From contig NZ_VTUU01000008.1 in the NCBI RefSeq assembly GCF_008370345.1, positions 1 through 64,000 on the forward strand: DNA of 64,000 nucleotides, written 5' to 3'. Shown here in pieces: positions 60,712 through 64,000 of this stretch. A program made the translations under genes and the position numbers. This DNA is from Marinobacter salinexigens (GTDB lineage Bacteria; Pseudomonadota; Gammaproteobacteria; Pseudomonadales; Oleiphilaceae). Each line of letters begins with the position of its first letter. Position 1 is the stretch's first letter. The notes under the pieces were generated by a model. That model saw only the letters and a list, made by a program, of their open reading frames with translations. It ran no database searches and had not been told where the DNA came from.

Positions 60712-61510
60712 AGCCATGCCGTTGTCCTGGCCAGAGCGCTACAGCCAGCTACTGGTGGAGTCCGGTTTAGACTTCACAGAGGTTCTGGAAGAATCCGTAC
60801 AGTCTCCAAATCTTGAACAGCCCGCCCTGTTCAGCCTGAGCCAATGCCTGGCAAAACCTGAACTCCTCCGTTCGCAACTGCGAAAGGACTACCCGGACAC
60901 TGAAGATCCGCGTCAATTGCGTGCAGCTCTATCAGTGGTACATCAGGATCTGGCGCTGTCGGTTATTTCACCGCTGGTGATCAGGCTGTTTCTCCGGGGT
61001 GAAGCACCACTCCCCGACCCCGGCCGCATTTTTCTGGCTGCAGCGGGCGAACCATCGGCTACCTCGCGCTGGTTTCACGCAAGCCATGGCGACATGATAG
61101 GAGTTGAAGCGTTCATCTCCCGCATCGCAGCTATTGTGAACGACTGGTATCCGGTATTCAGGCAGGACCTGGGGGTCAGCCCCGGAGCTTACTGGAGCAG
61201 TGTGGGCCTGGCGCTAGGCGCGCCTTTTGCCGCGGTATGGAACCGGGCAAATCCGGAAGATCTCTGCACTCTGGCCAGCGAATGGCTGGAACGCTTCAGA
61301 TGTGAGGCCAATCGCTACGTCAACTGGATTCCCTCGGAGTTCAACGGCGATACCTGTGCTTTGCCTCAGCGGAAGGGATGCTGCCTCAAGTACCTTCGCC
61401 CCGGCGGGGGCTACTGCGGAACTTGCGGCATCTACCGCAAAGAACGGTTGTCGGCCCTCAGGCAATCATCCCGTTGCCAACCACCAGGCCAGTGGCAACC
61501 ACAAGAATAA
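60698..61510 (+). CDS. fhuF: FhuF-like siderophore-iron reductase
   Basis: 270 residues. The C-terminus carries the four-cysteine [2Fe-2S] signature of the family, CCLKYLRPGGGYCGTCG (C-C-x10-C-x2-C). FhuF reduces Fe(III) from hydroxamate siderophores in the cytoplasm. It overlaps the fhuB stop by 14 bases and closes the operon. Its last codons run antisense to the small membrane-peptide gene. Confidence 0.9.
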   Translation: MVAAEAMPLSWPERYSQLLVESGLDFTEVLEESVQSPNLEQPALFSLSQCLAKPELLRSQLRKDYPDTEDPRQLRAALSVVHQDLALSVISPLVIRLFLRGEAPLPDPGRIFLAAAGEPSATSRWFHASHGDMIGVEAFISRIAAIVNDWYPVFRQDLGVSPGAYWSSVGLALGAPFAAVWNRANPEDLCTLASEWLERFRCEANRYVNWIPSEFNGDTCALPQRKGCCLKYLRPGGGYCGTCGIYRKERLSALRQSSRCQPPGQWQPQE

Positions 61511-61568
61511 AAATGCCGGCCCCTGCCGCGATTTTCAGTCCTTCAATCACTTCCTTTTCTACCGACAT
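61458..61568 (-). CDS. Small membrane peptide (36 aa)
   Basis: The ATG at 61566-61568 has an ideal GGGAG seven bases upstream and opens a 36-codon frame: MSVEKEVIEGLKIAAGAG then a hydrophobic helix (IFILVVATGLVVG) and NGMIA. It is a single-pass membrane peptide with an N-terminal charged part. The gene is antisense to the last 53 bases of fhuF. The next element upstream on its strand is a strong Fur palindrome, 57 bases away, so iron control is likely. No family is recognised; it may be a regulator or subunit of an iron membrane protein. Confidence 0.6.
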   Translation of the reverse strand: MSVEKEVIEGLKIAAGAGIFILVVATGLVVGNGMIA

Positions 61569-61624
61569 GGCATTCTCCCTGTGTGCAAAACTGAATGACA
61601 GATCAAACCTTTTACCGGATATTA

Positions 61625-61643
61625 AATGATAAGAATTATCATT
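61625..61643. promoter_or_regulatory. Strong Fur box between the small peptide gene and yliI-like gene
   Basis: AATGATAA-GAA-TTATCATT is a perfect palindrome with 8-bp arms. It is the best Fur site in the window and lies between the divergent 36-aa gene and the PQQ-type dehydrogenase gene, so it could control either or both. Confidence 0.75.
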
Positions 61644-61710
61644 TGCAACAATTAAAATGAACTATTTGGGGTTTGCTAACCTATACACAGGTAACCCGGA
61701 GAGTTTTCCC

Positions 61711-62832
61711 ATGCCTACCTGCAAGCAGACACTGTTCATCAGTTACCTCCTGCTCACGCCCGTTCTGGCGTCAGCCAGTGAGACCTTCACAACGGACGAA
61801 GCGGATTTCCGACTGACCACTGTCGCCCGCGGACTGGAACACCCATGGAGTTTGGCTTTCCTGCCTGATGGAGACATTCTGGTTACCGAGCGGGAGGGCC
61901 GGCTTCGCAGAATTCATCAGAACCAGCTGGTCAAAGCACCGGTTGCCGGGCTTCCGGATCTGGTGGTATCCGGCCAGGGCGGATTGCTGGATCTTCAACT
62001 GCACCCGGACTTCGAATCGAACCATACCCTGTTCCTGAGCTATGCCCACCGTACAGCACAAGGCATGACAACCCGTGTGGCCAAAGCCACCCTCGAGGGA
62101 AATCGGCTCGTTGATGTCTCCGTCATTTTCGAAGCACTGCCCCGCTCAGGGACCTCACGGCATTTCGCCGGGCGAATGGCCTTCGACAACAGCGGGTATC
62201 TCTACATCGCAGTTGGCGACCGGGGCGACATGGACCGTGCTCAGGACACACAGGATGATGCCGGCGGCGTTCACCGCATTACCGTTACCGGAAGCCCCGC
62301 CCCTGGCAACCCCGGAATGGGCCGCTCCGACATAAACGACACACTGCTGACCTGGGGAAACCGCAACATTCAGGGAATGACGGTTCATCCTGACTCCGGC
62401 GCCATCTGGACCCACGAACACGGCCCTCGCGGTGGAGATGAAATCAACATTATCCGGCCAGGCACGAACTACGGCTGGCCGGAAATCACCTACGGCATCG
62501 GGTATACGGGACTCCCCATCAGCTCCCTGACGGAGAAACCCGGCATGGCTCAGCCGCTGCACTACTGGGACCCGTCCATCGCACCGTCCGGCATGGCGTT
62601 CTACACCGGAGATCAGTTCCCTGAGTGGCAAGGTGATCTGTTTGTGGGGGCGCTCAAAATGCGAAAACTTGTACGGCTGGAGATCCGGGATGGCAAGGTT
62701 CAGGAAGAGGAAGATATTCTTACGGGGCTGGGAGAACGAATTCGAGACGTCCGCAATGGACCGGACGGCTCTCTGTGGCTGCTGACGGATTCCAGCGACG
62801 GCAAAGTGCTCAGGCTGGATCCGGTTCAGTGA
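61711..62832 (+). CDS. PQQ-type aldose sugar dehydrogenase (YliI-like)
   Basis: 373 residues from the ATG at 61711 (CGGAGAG upstream). A signal peptide (to SAS) precedes a six-bladed beta-propeller: ARGLEHPWSLAFLPDGDILVTEREGRL, SGQGGLLDLQLHPDF, SRHFAGRMAFDNSGYLYIAVGDRGD, IWTHEHGPRGGDEINI. These are hallmarks of PQQ-dependent soluble aldose dehydrogenase (Asd/YliI). PQQ synthesis genes are not in view. The extension to 61657 lacks the ribosome-binding site. It converges on the GFA gene with a 7-base overlap. Confidence 0.87.
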   Translation: MPTCKQTLFISYLLLTPVLASASETFTTDEADFRLTTVARGLEHPWSLAFLPDGDILVTEREGRLRRIHQNQLVKAPVAGLPDLVVSGQGGLLDLQLHPDFESNHTLFLSYAHRTAQGMTTRVAKATLEGNRLVDVSVIFEALPRSGTSRHFAGRMAFDNSGYLYIAVGDRGDMDRAQDTQDDAGGVHRITVTGSPAPGNPGMGRSDINDTLLTWGNRNIQGMTVHPDSGAIWTHEHGPRGGDEINIIRPGTNYGWPEITYGIGYTGLPISSLTEKPGMAQPLHYWDPSIAPSGMAFYTGDQFPEWQGDLFVGALKMRKLVRLEIRDGKVQEEEDILTGLGERIRDVRNGPDGSLWLLTDSSDGKVLRLDPVQ

Positions 62833-63239
62833 GGATCGTTGGTTCTTTCTGTTTTCTCAAACTGAGGCAGATCGTCGGTAATCTCGAACCAATCTGACTT
62901 GGACCCGACGAACACATGCTGGGCGGCGCTCTTGCCCAGCGGCTCGTTAATGACTCCAACACGAAGCCGGATGATACCGGGTATGGCGTCTACCCGGCTG
63001 TATAGCTGGCTGCCGCAACGATTGCAGAAAGCCCGATATTTACCGGGCCGTGATTCGAATTCGGTGATACGCTCTTCACCAGACACAACACGGAAGCGTA
63101 TTTTCTGAACCGGCGCACTGGCTGAAAAGGCGCTTCCATGAGCACGACGGCATTGGCTGCAATGGCACAGTGCCACCGGTCCCATAGGGCCATCATATTC
63201 AAATGTGACATCACCACACAGGCACTTGCCGGTAAACAT
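62826..63239 (-). CDS. GFA family protein (zinc, glutathione-dependent formaldehyde-activating-like)
   Basis: 137 residues from the ATG at 63237-63239, which has AAGAGA eight bases upstream; a longer start at 63317 has none. The family zinc cysteines are visible: KCLCGDVTFEY and LCHCSQCRRAHGSAF, then FCNRCGSQLYSRV. Members of this fold are annotated as S-hydroxymethyl-glutathione-related, but most have unknown activity. Confidence 0.85.
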   Translation of the reverse strand: MFTGKCLCGDVTFEYDGPMGPVALCHCSQCRRAHGSAFSASAPVQKIRFRVVSGEERITEFESRPGKYRAFCNRCGSQLYSRVDAIPGIIRLRVGVINEPLGKSAAQHVFVGSKSDWFEITDDLPQFEKTERTNDPH

Positions 63240-63350
63240 AATTGCGTCTCTTGAGCTGTTCATCGTGGCGCAGATGATACCGGCCAGGCAGTTGAAGAAC
63301 CAGACCAGTGACACCACTTATAAAGTACCCATTTGCAACAGGAGGAGAGT

Positions 63351-64000
63351 ATGCCGTTCAACACACTTCCCGGCATTGGCATGGGAACCTTCCGGCTCAG
63401 GGGAAACACTGCGCGCGAGGCGGTTAAAAGTGCCCTTTCTCTGGGCTACAGACACATAGACACGGCCCAGATGTATGAAAACGAGGCTGAGGTGGGAGAC
63501 GGCATCACCTCGAGCGGCATTCCCCGGCGGGAAATCTTCATTACCACCAAGATCTGGCATGACCAGCTCCACGCCAGCGATCTGATCAACAGCCTGCATG
63601 ACAGCCTGGCACGACTCAAAACCGATCACGTCGATCTTGCTCTGATTCACTGGCCCTCACCGGGTGATGCCGTGGCCATGGAGGAGTATCTGGGTGCCTT
63701 GAGGGATGCCCAGCGCGAAGGGCTTACCGATCATATCGGAATTTCGAACTTTACCTGTGCCCAGATGGACAAGGCGGTGGAGATACTGGGCGCATCCCGG
63801 ATCCTGACCAATCAGGTGGAAGTTCACCCCTTCCTGGCCAACCGGAAAGTGGTTGAGCATGCCCAGACACTGGGTATTACCGTTACCGGTTACATGCCAC
63901 TGGCGGTCGGCAAGGTAATGGAAGATGAGACCCTGATCCGTATCGCACAGGAACGCAACATCTCGCCGGCCCAGGTCGCTATCGCATGGGTGGCGTCCCG
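63351..64000 (+). CDS. dkgB: Aldo/keto reductase (2,5-diketo-D-gluconate reductase-like), partial
   Basis: The ATG at 63351 follows an ideal GGAGGAG. 216 codons are visible and the frame runs off the window. LGYRHIDTAQMYENEAEVG carries the Asp and Tyr, IFITTKIWH the Lys and DLALIHWP the His of the catalytic tetrad; GISNFTCAQM follows. It matches DkgB-type NADPH-dependent reductases. The C-terminus is missing. Confidence 0.85.
   Translation, partial: MPFNTLPGIGMGTFRLRGNTAREAVKSALSLGYRHIDTAQMYENEAEVGDGITSSGIPRREIFITTKIWHDQLHASDLINSLHDSLARLKTDHVDLALIHWPSPGDAVAMEEYLGALRDAQREGLTDHIGISNFTCAQMDKAVEILGASRILTNQVEVHPFLANRKVVEHAQTLGITVTGYMPLAVGKVMEDETLIRIAQERNISPAQVAIAWVAS

Noticed and set aside
1..64000. 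tRNA, rRNA, IS elements, phage attachment sites and CRISPR arrays
   Set aside because: I found no cloverleaf-like stretch, no transposase, no integrase, and no regularly spaced repeats.

Overview
The window reads as chromosomal DNA of a marine, halotolerant gammaproteobacterium, most likely Marinobacter or a close relative. The grounds are the family profile (YeeN-type YebC, ArgP/LysE, RluF, MtfA, FhuCDB-FhuF), a GC content in the high fifties judged by eye, and especially a fused glucosylglycerol-phosphate synthase/phosphatase followed by a GH13_18 phosphorylase, a pairing known from Marinobacter. I see no rRNA or tRNA genes, insertion sequences, prophage or CRISPR array. Gene density is high and strands alternate in short operons.

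Layout. 1-1.3 kb: the 5' end of a type VI secretion VgrG gene and a THxN-type PEP-CTERM protein. 1.4-8 kb: a valine/isobutyrate catabolic operon (mmsA, acyl-CoA dehydrogenase, enoyl-CoA hydratase, 3-hydroxyisobutyryl-CoA hydrolase, mmsB) divergent from an MmsR-like AraC regulator, with a tandem 18-bp direct repeat between them. 8-18 kb: an SRPBCC protein, a diiron metallo-beta-lactamase-fold protein, an orphan 116-aa protein, a YeeN-like protein, a CAP lipoprotein, an amidotransferase, a methyltransferase, an AraC regulator, two secreted proteins and a COG0523 GTPase behind a Zur-box-like palindrome. 18-32 kb: housekeeping and membrane functions (UPF0014 ABC transporter, RluF, ThpR, lipase-like hydrolase, LysE/ArgP, NnrU, CPBP protease, dienoyl-CoA isomerase, RNase Z, a diguanylate cyclase, MtfA, a DUF3592 protein).

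32-47.5 kb is the most interesting part. A long structured leader precedes ggpPS (glucosylglycerol synthesis), then comes a glucosylglycerol phosphorylase, then a five-gene plus-strand run of circularly permuted ATP-grasp, alpha-E and transglutaminase-like proteins, which meets two further convergent transglutaminase-like genes. This peptide-forming system is known by family but its product is not, and here it is present in doubled form with four transglutaminase-like proteins. The ggpPS leader holds two copies of the Shine-Dalgarno sequence flanking one anti-Shine-Dalgarno, the architecture of a translational switch.

47.5-64 kb: a PCu(A)C copper chaperone, a GGDEF/EAL protein, a three-gene 2-oxo acid dehydrogenase operon (E1alpha, E1beta, E2), PhnA/YjdM, a YaiI-family protein, then a Fur-controlled hydroxamate-siderophore uptake locus (ABC protein, fhuC, fhuD, fused fhuB, fhuF-like reductase). 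A strong Fur palindrome lies between an unlisted 36-codon membrane peptide gene (minus strand) and a PQQ-type sugar dehydrogenase. The window ends inside an aldo/keto reductase gene after a GFA-family gene.
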